Origin: Lates calcarifer
Taxonomy: Eukaryota; Chordata; Actinopteri; Centropomidae
Length of the DNA: 64,000 bases
Assembly (NCBI RefSeq): GCF_001640805.2
Contig: NC_066849.1
Coordinates: forward strand, 24,364,250 to 24,428,249
Direction: 5' to 3'
Below the pieces are notes generated by a model. It was not told the origin of the DNA. It ran no database searches and saw only the letters and a program-made list of their open reading frames with translations. The translations under genes were made by a program, and so were the position numbers. Each line of letters begins with the position of its first letter. Position 1 is the stretch's first letter. This document shows, in pieces, positions 48,331 to 60,284 of the stretch.

Positions 48331-49182
48331 AACAAAAAACCACCCATGTGCAGTCATGACCATGTGCATGCATTAGGAAAAAAAACGTTCAAGTGCAATG
48401 TGGAATGCCAACAAAACCATCCAGCTCACTTTGTGTATGAAAATGAGCAAATTTGCCCCCAAGCATCAAACAGCAAAGAGACAGGAAATCAGTCCAGCTG
48501 TTCATTTTCTTTCACCCTGTTCCCCCCCAAGAGACAGTCTCTGCTGCTAATGGAGCACAGCAAAGGTTAGACTCACTGGTGAGCAGAACAGACCCACATG
48601 TGGTGTGACCTCTGACTGACCTCAGCAAATCCATTGCAAATACCATTGTCTTTTCTGTTACACTCAAATGATCCAGCACTTTATCCGCAGCCCCATGCAT
48701 CCTTAAAGGCTAAATATCACAGCATAAAGCCTGTGGATGGGTCCCGTGAGAATTTTACTGATAACACAGTATATGCATGAAGTGCTGAACTACACAAAAA
48801 AGTTCTGGTTTATGCAGGAGTTTATTCATGAAGGTGGCTAGGTATTTGCGTGCCTTCGTGCATGTGTGAATTTGCATGTACATACATCGTAATGTATCCT
48901 TTTTTTTATTTTAAAAGATTTCCATCTCATTGCTGTCATTTCCATCATCCTGCATGTATTTTTGCATTGATCCCTGACATAGTTCACCATTATGCATTCA
49001 GGGTTAACAACAAATAACCTCATATTATTATTTTTTCAAAAAGGTGGGAATAAAAAATAGTTGTTGGCAGCATCAGTCACACATCACTTGCCTTATTTTT
49101 GTCCTTTTTTATTAGTTAGCCCAATCCACCATGAATAAATCAAGCCTCTAATTCTTGTGCCACCATGTAATAATCACCTTTT

Positions 49183-49234
<52 letters not shown>

Positions 49235-50069
49235 TCTAATATGTTATTTTTCTTTACTCCATGTGTGTACTCTTTCAGCTGCTATGTGATTTTACTGTTT
49301 ATCCTTTAACTGAATAACAAGTCACTTATGATGTAACCCCAGTTTGGAAACCATTGAGTTACATCATTAAGCTCATGTCAACAGTTTTAGCAGAAACCTA
49401 CCTGATTTTAAACCATGCCTCAGTGAAATCATATGTTGCTTTTCATGACCATCATGATGTGTGAACTTGAGGTCATTATCTCTGCCTTGACATTGCTCAC
49501 AAGACTACAACAAGACAAGCTAGGGTTAGGGTTAGTCAACTGTTGCAGTTTGCAATTTGTCCAGTACTGTTATGTTTGCTGCAGTCAACACAGTTCAAAC
49601 TCAGCCAACCAAGGTAACTGTCTTGCTCTCATTTGCTGGGATAGATCATATCCTCTCTTTTAGCCTCTGATAAATCTCCATGAGGTAAATTGTGGATGCA
49701 CCATGTTGTTCTTAATGCAAGTTAGATCAAGATAAAGTCTTTATAGGAAAACATTGCTAATAATTAATGTCCTTCTGGGAGCATAATTGATTTGTGTTTC
49801 TATTTGTGGTTTGTTTGCTTAATGGTGCTCACTGACTCCAGGTCATAGTTCACTTATTACATTTCATCAGTGTTACTGCAGTAAAAGGAACAGGGCTAAA
49901 AATTCCATTACAGTCAGATCATTATGAGATTTTGAAAAAAGTTGCATATTTCCTCAGAAACATACAAAATCTATTTAATCTGAAAATTGATATTGAAAAT
50001 TGCAATTCATAAATTCATGTTTTGTTAGTTAAAGCAGTTCCCTGTTTTCAAGGTGCTGCGGAGCTGTTT
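48331..50069. other. Non-coding stretch with (AT)n
   Basis: A long (AT)n at 49186-49231, a TTAGGG-like word at 49521-49535, and AT-rich unique DNA. Open frames of 61-76 codons show no domain. Confidence 0.6.
49186..49231. repeat. (AT)23 microsatellite
   Basis: Forty-six bases of uninterrupted AT, self-complementary and therefore able to form a cruciform. Confidence 0.95.
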
Positions 50070-50300
50070 TCAAAGTCATGTTGTTAGTATCTTGCACAAT
50101 GTTGACATTCAAGCCATTTTGGAATCTGCATAATTTTGTGAGGAAAAAGATTGCAGTGGTCCATTCTACTGCGTTCCACTCCTTCAACAACCTCGCTAAT
50201 AGAACTGCGAGCAGCCTAAGGCATTTCTCTGCTATTCTCTCTCTTTCTCCCTTGCTCATGTGCAGAATGAGACCTTGTTCTGCTGTATAATAGATTTCCC
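50070..50300. promoter_or_regulatory. Possible conserved non-coding element
   Basis: Unique block with AAGCCATTTTGGAATCTGC near 50110-50128, TGCATAATTTTGTGAGG and isolated CpGs (TGCGTTCC, CCTCGC, TGCGAGC). Both strands have open frames across it (70 codons + and part of a 110-codon frame -), none with a recognisable domain. It could also be a coding exon, but no clear splice sites frame it. Confidence 0.25.
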
Positions 50301-50843
50301 ACTTTGCATGCAGTTGCACACACAGATATTCACAGAAACACAAGCGCATACACATGTACACGTAATTCTTTTAAAGTGTTGAGATATTCTTCAGTGGACA
50401 TGACCAGACAGAAATCTTAGTGGGGTGTTTTGTATTCACTGACTGTGATCTGATTGGCTAGTTTGTTTGAGTCCGTTGACAGACTCTCATTATGTCCCCC
50501 ATATCTCTATCACTATGTCCTCTGATGAAGAGAGGGACACTGAAGAGTCTGTCAATACCTCTGGCCTTGGATGTGTTACAATCATTGCTGCCAGCTGTCT
50601 CCTTCTTTGTCCTCTTTCACTTTTTCTTTTTTGGACAGAAAATGTTGATTGACCTCAATCTGAGCGTCCACAAATCCCTCATAATGCAGACGGGAGAAGG
50701 CACTCATTTTAAATTGACCTTCTTGCCACTGCTTTGTGTGATGTGCTGTGTGTGTGTGCAACCTAACAACCCCAGTCAATAATATTCCTACCCTTGCAGT
50801 GGCTCCATTTCTCATCCAGGGTCCTGTATGTGCAAGTATGTTG

Positions 50844-50868
50844 TTTTTTTTTTTCTTTTTTTTTTTTT
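50844..50868. repeat. Poly-T tract with one C
   Basis: Twenty-five bases of T interrupted by a single C at 50855. Confidence 0.9.
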
Positions 50869-50947
50869 GGTATGCATGAAGGCATGACAGTTTATGGCTT
50901 TATGCCAGTGTGCATATGCATAAGTGCATTTTCTTATTATTATTCAT

Positions 50948-50951
<4 letters not shown>

Positions 50952-50987
<36 letters not shown>
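50952..50987. repeat. (TG)18 microsatellite
   Basis: Thirty-six bases of uninterrupted alternating TG, a potential Z-DNA former and likely polymorphic. Confidence 0.95.
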
Positions 50988-50988
<1 letters not shown>

Positions 50989-51179
50989 AGCACTGGCTGT
51001 GAGAGCATTCAATAGTCTTTCCCACTGTGTTTGTTCTAATGCCATATCGGCTGCCATATGCAGTCAAGAAGGTTTAGCACGCTGGGGATCATCAAGCACA
51101 AACCTATTTCTGCACAACTACCTAAAGCAGAGAATTGTTGGACCAGAAGTACGGCCCAGAAAAACTACATACGATCCCC

Positions 51180-51400
51180 TACTGGGACTAATTTTTCCTT
51201 GATTTATGATTGATAGATGCAGAAAAGCAGCGCAACCCAGATACGGAAACATGGGACTGACTGTGAATTTAATAGCAATGACAGAATAGTGATGAATTGA
51301 ATCCATTCCATAATTCATCCTTTAATTAGACTGGTCCATGTCTATCCATCATAGCTCTGGAGAGATGGATGGGATCACTGTGGTTTATTGATGAGGAGGT
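51180..51400. promoter_or_regulatory. Possible conserved non-coding element
   Basis: Unique block with GATTTATGATTGATAG (about 51201-51216), GAATTTAATAGCAATGAC (about 51265-51282), CCATTCCATAATTCATCC (about 51303-51320) and TAATTA (51323-51328). The run of closely spaced homeodomain/PBX-like words suggests an enhancer. Not tested. Confidence 0.3.
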
Positions 51401-53099
51401 AGTTCTTTTTGATTGCTCTCATATTTGACTCAAACACAGTGGCTGCAGCAGTCCGCCCTCATATTAATGGGCTGCTTCAAATTCATTTTAGTGGTACATT
51501 TTGGATGTGGAGACAAAATGATGTGTGTACACAAAAATCCCACACATCACCAGGGAAAAGTTAGTTATGAAAGAGATCATCATCAAAGGGATCATCGCCA
51601 GTCCTAATGGTGTGCTGTATGTTATGGCACCCAGTTTTCTTACATGTAAATTAGTCTTTTAGAACTCATGTTTTTCTGCGACCAGTTTCGAATAGTGGAC
51701 ACCACTAAATCCTACAAAATACCATAAGCCAAGGTTACCACTGTTATGAGGGAGAAGTGAAGTGTTTCAGAGGAGCAACTAATTCAAAAGTCTTTGTCAT
51801 TTTGGTTAGGAACCAATATGATCTAATAGTTGCCAAATTCAATTTAAATCAACAGTTTTCTAAAAAAATGAATGATTTTTTTATAAACAGGCTCATACCT
51901 TTGACTTTTTACTAAGGAATCAGACCTTTTTTCATGCAGTTTCCCATCTACTGTATTGATGATCCAATCTGAGAGTTTAATGCCCATCCAAGCCATGGAA
52001 GTGCTCCAACTGTGTGTCACATATCATTGCCCAGGGGTGCTCGAAAACGTATCCAGTTTCAGTTACAATACGCGATGAAGTGTCCTGAGGTTCTACAGAC
52101 ATGATGGATGAGGTGGGAAAAAAAATCCACCATATGAAGTGGAGTTTGAGTTTGACTGCAGAGTCTGATATTTTTCTGTTTCAGGACACCTTGGGGAGTA
52201 TTAGTATACTCATACCATGGCCTCAGCTTGACTTTTTTTGGCTTACTGTCACCATCCTCTTCAGAGTCATTTCCAGCTTCAGTAGGCAGTTGTTTTCATT
52301 GAAAAAGTGCTCACAGACCACTGTATGCTACCACCTGCTGAGCACCAATGACAAACAAAATTAGAAAAACAAAATTAGCAACTGGCAGCAGGAAATTAGT
52401 GGAGCATTTACTAATTAAAAAAAACAGAGCTAACGAGAAAGTAAATTTACATTCATCAGGTGCCCAAAAACACAACAACAACAAAAGAAGAATCCCTAAA
52501 TGTTTGGTTTTATTATTCATATTTGGAGGTTTGCTATTATTATTTGTGACTCCTTTATCATTATGTTATATGTTCTTCCATCACTAATTATGTCGAGCTA
52601 TATTCTATTTATAATCCATAAATGGGTTAGGGATGAGGGCATTTAGGCTCCAGCACCCACAAAACCTGGCATAGCCCCTGTGTCAAGATAATGCAAAATA
52701 CTTTGGCAAATCATTTTGCAGTGACAGCACTAAGAGGTAACCATATAGCCTTCCAGCATTTTGTGGGAAGGATACACAACATTGAGCAACATATAAAATC
52801 ATATTCACAAGGTGACACCTCATATAGCTGCTCTTTTAAGTCTACTGCACTTGCAGAGATGCTGTAGCAGAAAATGAAGTCCATATCATTCAATGTAGGG
52901 CACTGTATAAAACTCTGAAAGTTTACAACACTAAGTTACAGTATGTTACCAGAATCTTGACATCCAGTCATAATCCTTTTATTTTTCTGTTTGGTGAAGT
53001 TTATAAAAGCCTTTAGTCTTTTTTCTCTATATTTTCTGTCACATTCTACTAAAAAGCAAATCATTAAAAAAAAATTAAATGAGGGCAAAGGCGGTGCAA
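51401..53099. other. Non-coding AT-rich stretch
   Basis: No open frame above 87 codons and no repeat recognised. It contains the words AACGTATCC and AATACGCGATG near 52030-52080 with retained CpGs, insufficient for a call. Confidence 0.6.
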
Positions 53100-53370
53100 A
53101 AATATTCTGTTAAACATGTTTGGAATACAGACACTCCCATCAACATTCAATTGGGCTTTTAAAGACTAAGAGCATCCTCTTATCGTAAATAGAAAATCTG
53201 TTAGCAGAAAATCCATTAGAAAGGAAGAGCTTTTGACATGGGCAAAAACTGATGAGCTTGACAGAAAACAGCACGGAGTGCAAATGAAGCAGAAAAACGA
53301 CGGGAGGAAATCTCTCTTTGTGCTGAGAGACATCTTATGGTAAATTAAAAAGGTGATTCCTTTTCAAAAC
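53100..53370. promoter_or_regulatory. Possible conserved non-coding element
   Basis: Unique block with CTTATCGTAAATAG (about 53179-53192), AACGACGGGAGG (about 53296-53307), CATCTTATGGTAAATTAAAA (about 53331-53350) and retained CpGs in an otherwise CpG-poor area. No coding signal. Inference only. Confidence 0.27.
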
Positions 53371-54379
53371 AGGGAACTGATCTGCTTTCCTCCCCATTAT
53401 TTGCCTCTTTCAAGCAGTCAGAGGGTGAAGTGACACCCAGACACTGAGCAGGGTTTGAAATATCGAGTGCAGCTTTGCCCTTATGCATCATATATTGGCT
53501 TCATAACACACAGACAAATGCGCTGACATGCACACAGCAACACATACGGTACATGCACACACATATTATTTTCCATTCCCCTTAGGCACACTGCAGCAAC
53601 CATGAAGAACAAGTTATAGCCACCCAACAGAGATTCATGGGAAAACCATATATTCACACTCATGAGTGATGGATTCTCAGTCACTGTGACATTAACATCG
53701 ATACAACCTTTGCATACATTGTTTTCTTTATCTTTGTTTTGTTTCAAAAACATTTTCTAAACACTGCTGCATTCTTTTAGTTTTATGGAACATTTACTGT
53801 TTGGTCAGGTCTCATTTAACCCATTTCATCTAGCAGGTTCTATAGCAACAGGCAGCTGACACACACCGTCTCCAAATGACAGGAGAAGTTAACGACTTCC
53901 TAGTAAAGAAAGTGGAGCTTATTTCCCTCTGTTAGTAGAGACCAACACAGAGTTAAATAAGTAAATACTGGAGTTACATTTGTCAGTTGGGCAGAGGTAC
54001 AATGCTAAATGAATGCTAATGTTGCTCAGTGTCACATTAGCTACTGATATCAACTTTCCTCTACCTAAGAGTGGCTCATAAGATGAATAATGTAGCTTTA
54101 AAGTTACTGAAAACAGTTTTATTATAACTGCTATTGCTTTTGGTCAAAGTTGTAGCATTTGGGAGAAAATTGACTTTGTAATTTAGTGAGATCATCATAG
54201 CTAGGCAGTAACCAAGAGTACCTGGCTGCAGCCAGGTATACTTGAGGCAGTGCTGTGCTTTTGATATATTTCAAGTATGGGTATGATACATGCTTTTCAG
54301 CTATGTACCAGTGCTCACCCTGCATTGCTTCCTTTCTACAGGGTGGATTGATCTGAGCTCTACTTACAGCATCTTAGAA
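53371..54379. other. Non-coding stretch with a 20-bp palindrome
   Basis: A CA-rich patch at 53520-53565, possible decayed teleost repeat words (AATGCTAAATGAATGCTAAT, 54001-54020), and the palindrome at 54219-54238. Open frames up to 90 codons have no domain. Confidence 0.55.
54219..54238. repeat. Perfect 20-bp palindrome
   Basis: TACCTGGCTGCAGCCAGGTA is its own reverse complement with no spacer. CAAG (54213-54216) and CTTG (54241-54244) extend it as an imperfect palindrome of 32 bp. It could be cruciform-forming or a dimeric factor site with two CAGGTA/TACCTG (ZEB/Snail-type) cores. Confidence 0.9.
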
Positions 54380-54510
54380 CTTGCTGACAGTTGTTAAAAT
54401 TATTGCCTGCGGGTGCGAGGCAAAAGGAATATATTCCCCCAAATTAATGCATGCATTGTTCACTTGACAGTGATGGATTATAGGTCCAGATTGATGAGGA
54501 TGTCTGACAA
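54380..54510. promoter_or_regulatory. Possible conserved non-coding element
   Basis: Short unique block: TTAAAATTATTGCC, a CpG-containing GCGGGTGCGAGG, GGAATATATTCC (12-bp palindrome, about 54427-54438) and AATTAATGCATGCATT (about 54442-54457). An unusual mix of CpG-rich and homeodomain words for this locality. Inference only. Confidence 0.3.
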
Positions 54511-57500
54511 TGGAATATTCAATAAAGTTCCACACTGAAATGGATCCTATTTTACTGTTTAACAGTGGAAGGGAGTTTTTCTTGATGCTGTTAAGAAATG
54601 TTGTTACATACAGTTTTGAGAGAAAATGGTTTCAGGTAAAAGAAATACATGTTTTTAAATTTTGTTACAAAACAAAGATATTACTGTTGATGTTCATAGC
54701 ATTATTCAAATAATTTTTAAAATAAATTTCAAAGCACAGCCTTTTTTTTTTTTCAAATACACCTGCCAAACAAGAGATAGATATGAATGCCCTCTGATGC
54801 AGAAGCATAAGCAAAGGATGGCTGTATGGATAGAATGATATCCATAGAAAAACACTTGGACCGAAATTATACGTATGTGTTCATTGTTGAGATTATACTT
54901 TGCAGCAGTCGAACTGTACTTTACATATTAGGTGTGTCCAGTGTTTTGCCCACCCCAATTACAAACATGACAGGGAAGAATATTAGAAACACATTTTAAA
55001 ATAATGCAGTCCAGTACAACACTATCACTAACTACAACCTCAATAATAAACATATGGTTGAGTGAATGAAAATCTAACATTTTACACACTTAAAGTAAAT
55101 CACTTGGGACTTTTCTTGTGTGTTTTGCAGGTATAATTTTGAGTTTGTATATGGCAAATATTTCCTATGGGGAAAATTCATTCTTCCCAATGTCTTTTTC
55201 TATATAGAAATAGCAAATCTACTCTCTTCACAATAATATTCTCATTGCTGCTTCAGTCTGGTCTGATTTCAATGAAAATGTTGAGTCACAGATTCACATT
55301 ACGTTTCATGCAATGATAGTGACAGATTAGAGTGGCTTACTGGAGGGTTTATTTTTTGTTTCCTCCTTTGACCAGAGAGAAGTGTGTCAGCAGCAGACTC
55401 TACATGGGCACTGGAACTCTAAACTGCACACACTGTAGCCTCCAGAATGATCATCAAATGGGGAGTCCAGCCTTCCAGATTGGGGTCCCCATCAATAGGA
55501 CAAGCAACCGATTCAACAGTGCAGGTGACCAGTTCCTGTCCCCTGCAACAAGGATAAGGCCTCTGGCCATCCAGCTATGCACTGTTCTATTGTAGATCTG
55601 TTTAGGCAGCACTTGGCAGGCTGATCATGTTGGCGTTTGAAAACAGGGGTTCACATCAGCGGCCATCTTTGAACTAAGAGAACTGAGTTTGCAAGGGACT
55701 TTTTCAAATGGGAAAACTGCCATCCTAATTTTTCATATCATGCCCATTAAAATACCAAAAAAGTTAAAGCCATCTGTGGTGTCAACATAGCTGGCACCCA
55801 ACAGGGAGGCTAACTAAAACTGATTTGCAATTCCAATGAGTGCTGCCTTTGGCCAGAAATATTTTTAATTCTATCTAGAATGACTGAGGAAAAATTCCAC
55901 AGGCATATAATGCATCCAGCATTTTCTGAGATGTCTCAGAAATTCTTTCAACTGTCTAAAATATTTAAAAATAAAACAGTTATCTCTATGCCAGTACAGA
56001 AATATTATTGTGCTGATACAGTTCCAACTGTTTTTCAAAAATAATTATAGGAATCATGTTTCCCTAGTTTTTAGATCTCTGTAATATGCTTTATTTAATT
56101 ACAACCAGGAAGTCAGAAACCATTTACAATCCTGTTAAATTAATCATCCTTGTACATACAAACACAGGACAGAACAATGCGCACAGGCCACATATAAACT
56201 GGGCATGCCACACATATAGAAGCATTTTTGTGGAGGAGAAAGGAGCCTGGGTTCAAATTTGGGGGTCTGGTGACTCACCCATTGCATGCTGGGAAAGGCT
56301 CATGCTGGCAAATTGCTGGAGCATCTTCTATGGAGAACCATCTGTGGCTCCTGCTCCTACTATGACACTGACACAGAAAATGGTCAGAACATTTATGGGT
56401 GTATGGTACATGTGGGAAGCAGCTCAAAGAGTAAGATGGCATGCTGACTCTATCCAGAAACAGTATCTCCATCCTTATGAAATGCTTCAAAAAGTCATCT
56501 CTCCTCTAGATGAATTGCATGTGGTGCAAAGCATGCATTTATAATAGTCATTTTCTCATGGAGTGGAATGAGGGATTGAAGAGAAAATGCAAAATTTGTC
56601 AGATAAAGCAAAAGGCTTTCTAGAATTTGCATCTGGGGTCATTAATGGGTCAAGCAACAAATTCACCAAATTAAATGGGATTACAAGAAGCACATGAGGA
56701 ATCTCTCTAACTGGCTACTGTTTGACATAGAGAGACATTATTTTCTTAAAGCACATCCATAATATTAAGAAAAGAAGTCAAATGTACCCAGATTTACTCA
56801 AAAATAATAAATAATAGCTCTTTCCTTTCCTGAGAAGAGTTTGAATTCTTTTTGGTGAAACTCTTTTATGTGGCAGAACTGGCAGCAGAATATATAGCTA
56901 CTTGTTATAGAGTGAGACATGGATTCAGCCAAAAATTGTCAATTCACCGTCATTTGGTGGTTTAACATCTTACTTTTCTAAACTAACAAGTGTTTTTCAG
57001 AGTGGCAGTACCCCGTGACATTACAGGTACAACACAGCACCTCACCCAAACACACCCAACAGTGTAGAGGCTTAAGAGGTTGCGGGCAATGAAACACTGC
57101 TCTTCCAACTGGTATTAATTTTACACACAGAATTTCTCTCCTTTTTTGGATAGTATTTCTCTAATTAAGTGTACTATACTACTATATAGTACTACTTGTA
57201 CTATATCATTGCTCCTTATGCATTTATCATATGTATTCTTCACTATATCTATGTACTGTATAAGTTTTGGTTTAGTTCTAATGCCCAGATTTTATTAACA
57301 TTTTTAATTCATGTATCAGCAAAATCACAAAATATTCATACTAAATGAATCTGCACAACTTTGACTGTCAGTGTATTTCTTTGTTTTCTTTACTTTGCAA
57401 CTAAATCATAAATAACTTTTCCGTTTTTTTATTTTTAAGATACTCAAAATACTTAGCTAAGGTTATTAGGAAAGATTATTGTCTTGCTTAAATACTACAG

Positions 57501-59139
57501 AAAGTGACTGGAAGCACAAGACAGGACAATCCGATCCACAAGCAACCTAAACCAAAATGTTTTAGTAGCTTCAACCTAATCACATCCAGGCAGCAGCTAC
57601 CATTTCTCCAAGATGTATTTGTAAAAACTATTTATTAGTATATAAAGGTACTCTTTTAAAGGAACAAGTTAGAAATACTAATACTTTCTATTGCTTTTTG
57701 ATTTGATCTATATCCACTTCCCGAGTTTAATTACTGTTCCTGTTCTGTGGGTCTGCTTATTTAAGAGTATGGTTTACATTTACAGCAGCACCATCAGTAT
57801 TTTTGAACACAGAAAATAAGCAGAGAATGAACTGAATGTGGGTCAGCATGAGCAGAGACAATTGGTATGGCTCTCAAAGACACTTTAAATAATGAAAAAA
57901 AAGCATCTGTTTGGAAAATACATTTGGTTTGTCCTGTAAATGAAAATATGATTCAGACTTCATTATAAACAGATACTTACCTGGTACCTCAAACTTCACA
58001 TCATGACTGCAATTCAAATCAGCAGCACTTTTCAACAAACAAGCATTTAACATGGGAGCTCTGATGAAGTAATTTTCTGCATCATTTGAGACAGAATAAA
58101 TCACTGAGTGGAAGTGTTGAATCACTCAAAACTGCAGCTCACCAACTACTGTCAGTCTCATCATGTCTCTCCGACTCTGTCAAACTCTGTCAGCTGTCAT
58201 TGTTGCATTAAGTGTCTCTGATAATTCCCCATGAGTTAGGAATATTAGTTGTATACTCCCCCCAGACTTCCTTCAACTCCCATATGTTTAAAATGCCTAA
58301 TGTCTTTCTAACAATGTTCTTTTGGTGACATGTTTAAAAAAAAAAAAAAAAAAAAAGTTGCTGAATTCCTTTCAGACACAAAATGGAAGCAGATAATAAA
58401 ATCTTACTGATTAAACTTTAAGCAAGCAGTGAAGAATATCTATTAGGTCCATGTGGGAGAGCTGATTTTTGTTCATGACATAGGCTGATATTCCCAAAAC
58501 TCCTTTATAGAGGAATACAAATAATTGCTTGGTTCAGAATTTTTTCCTCATGTACTGTAAACCCATTTTCAAGGTTGTTGAAGTACACAGCCAAACTATC
58601 TTATTAAAACCTAGTAGGAAACATTGATTTCAGTTGTGAAATACTGTGGCAAATTTATTTGTTATTTTAACTTTACAGGTAAACAAGGACCTGAAAACAT
58701 CCTTTGTGTTGACGTCTATGATGCTTCATTCCATTTGGGAAGAGGAAGTTCAACTTAGTAGTCAAGCTTTTTTGTATCTCATTGACACATTTGATCTGTA
58801 TCTGACATTTGACCCATAGGCCTTAACATTTACACCTGTTATTAATAAACAAACCTTATCTCAATTGTGCCCACACTGAAATCAAATCAATCAACTCAAC
58901 CTGCAAATTAAGCTTGGGAGAAATCTGAAGGCTAGCTGAAACTCACTCAGACTGGACAAATCCCACATAGTTTCCACCAACTTACAAAGATTTTTTAGTC
59001 TTTGACAGACAGGAAGGAGCATGAACCTAAATGTACTAGACAACAGATTCAGTCAGTAACAACTGGAATTCTGTCAGTAGATAACCTTGCAAATCCCACG
59101 ACAGCACCAAGTGCTGCAGATTTTTGTACTAGAACAAAC
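54511..59139. other. Long non-coding AT-rich stretch
   Basis: Contains the longest open frame of the window (152 codons, 56086-56544), with no signal peptide, membrane segment or domain that I recognise and an amino-acid mix typical of chance translation. 55330-55700 and 56150-56560 are more GC-balanced and might be decayed inserts. An A21 run lies at 58336-58356. No RNA gene seen. Confidence 0.5.
58336..58356. repeat. Poly-A tract (A21)
   Basis: Twenty-one uninterrupted A. It could be the tail of an old retroposed copy, but the sequence before it was not recognised as a SINE, LINE or mRNA. Confidence 0.9.
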
Positions 59140-59345
59140 ATGGACGACACCCAGCAGCTTGTACTGTTTATATGTAGGGCAACTGGCACTGAAAAGCCCA
59201 AAAAGAAGGAAAAAAGAGTTTGGGTGAAATCCTGGATGAAGAGGTTTGTATAACCGTATAGCCTGCAGAGGGATTTGTAGGAGAGTGAACTTTGTAAATT
59301 GAAGCAAAATTCAAGTGAAGCTGTTTGTTTCCTGGTATGTCTGCC
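59140..59345 (+). pseudogene. Possible Harbinger-type transposase N-terminal relic
   Basis: From an ATG at 59140 the frame reads MDDTQQLVLFICRATGTEKP, then a basic stretch ending KRVWVKSWMKR. An acidic/hydrophobic start, a lysine-rich middle and a WV..W...R motif resemble the N-terminus of teleost PIF/Harbinger transposases, where a similar tryptophan-basic motif precedes the catalytic part. The frame then stops (59253). A shift gives residues LYN further on, but no DDE core is found. It is a short, dead fragment if the assignment is right. Alternatively it is a chance basic peptide. No terminal repeats were located. Confidence 0.32.
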
Positions 59346-59832
59346 TCAGGCAACACAAGTGTCTATAGATACCACCTGATTTTATCTGCTCACTGTCAAC
59401 ACCAACTGACCCAGATAACAAACTGGGTCCAACCAATCCAAATGGTCTGATTAATTGTCATACTCAGATCATATGCATAATCAGTCAAAAAGTCATAATG
59501 TGTGCCCCCACCTTAAGTTGGGCTGGCAGCCCTGTTTATAAGCTTCGCTTCACTTCATCAGGTGCGTCCCAGATCAAGGGAAGCAATGTTGTGGACAGGT
59601 GTCATTTTTCTTAAAATCATTTTTTGCAAGAAAAGGCTTGATAGGCACTGCTACTACTTATAGCTTTTGCCAGGCAGCTTGAGATAGCAGAGGAGCTAAA
59701 TTAGGTGACTTTTCAAATTTTCTTGAAGAATGTGGTCACAGTTTACAGATTACCACCACCATTCCAATCACAGTCCATTCTGTGTGCATTTACACTTTGC
59801 ATTAAAAGGAGCTACTTATAGGTTTGTCTGTT
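59346..59832. other. Non-coding stretch between mobile-element relics
   Basis: Sequence without a gene. GGGCTGGCAGCCC (about 59520-59532) is a short palindromic word. Part of this may belong to the element that carried the preceding transposase relic, but ends could not be set. Confidence 0.5.
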
Positions 59833-60041
59833 GCTACATTCAGAACCGGCCTGTGGCATAGGCAGTATAGGCAAATGCTAAGTGTGTCGTCCATCCAGGG
59901 GTCACCTCAAATGGGGGAAGAAAGAAAAGTGTAACTTTGTATTGTAACTTATAGTAAACTACTTAGTACTATGATTTCTTAATATGAAAAATTTAAAAGC
60001 ATTAATTTATTAATTAATTAACTGCATGGCAAAGCTTATTA

Positions 60042-60060
60042 AATAATAATAATAATAATA
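60042..60060. repeat. (AAT)n inside the hAT element
   Basis: Six AAT units, preceded by a TTAATTAATTAA patch at 60010-60021. Confidence 0.85.
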
Positions 60061-60140
60061 CTTTCCTAAGTCTCCCAGTATCTGCTCTCTGGGGAGGATG
60101 GTCAAGTCTTCTGACGTGACCCCAGAAAGCCTTATCAACA

Positions 60141-60284
60141 ATGTCAAAACGACCCAAACTCTCTGGTGCCCAGGGAAAGGGCAGAAATGAAAAAAAAAAA
60201 AAAAAGAGGTACAGTAACAATATTGTGATTAAATTCTGTTGCATTGCATTAGTTATCTGGCCGAGTGTTGTGTTAACTTGCTAA
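60141..60284 (+). pseudogene. hAT transposase N-terminal relic
   Basis: From an ATG at 60141 the frame reads MSKRPKLSGAQGKGRN, followed by lysines encoded by an A16 run (60190-60205), then unrelated residues to a stop about 48 codons in. The start MSKRPKLSGAQG with a basic tail is what I know as the beginning of a family of teleost hAT transposases that carry a zinc-finger domain next. Here the zinc finger, the DDE catalytic core and the dimerisation domain are all missing. The A-run has probably expanded by slippage over an original lysine/glutamate-rich stretch. It lies inside a bounded hAT element, which supports the assignment. Confidence 0.7.

Larger units (their letters stand above)
50301..51179. 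other. Non-coding stretch with simple repeats
   Basis: Contains a T25 tract and a (GT)18. A 96-codon frame (50492-50782) is hydrophobic but lies in pyrimidine-rich sequence and has no domain. Confidence 0.55.

Noticed and set aside
49521..49535. Telomere-like TAGGGTTAGGGTTAG
   Set aside because: Only about two and a half units, not flanked by further telomeric or subtelomeric repeats.
56240..56300. tRNA-like B-box word GGGTTCAAATTTGGGG
   Set aside because: No A-box at the right distance and no cloverleaf could be drawn.
56086..56544. 152-codon open frame, the longest in the window
   Set aside because: With stop codons at AT-rich frequency, roughly one frame of this length is expected by chance over six frames of 64 kb. 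The peptide has no signal, membrane segment, repeat or domain that I recognise and no clear start context.
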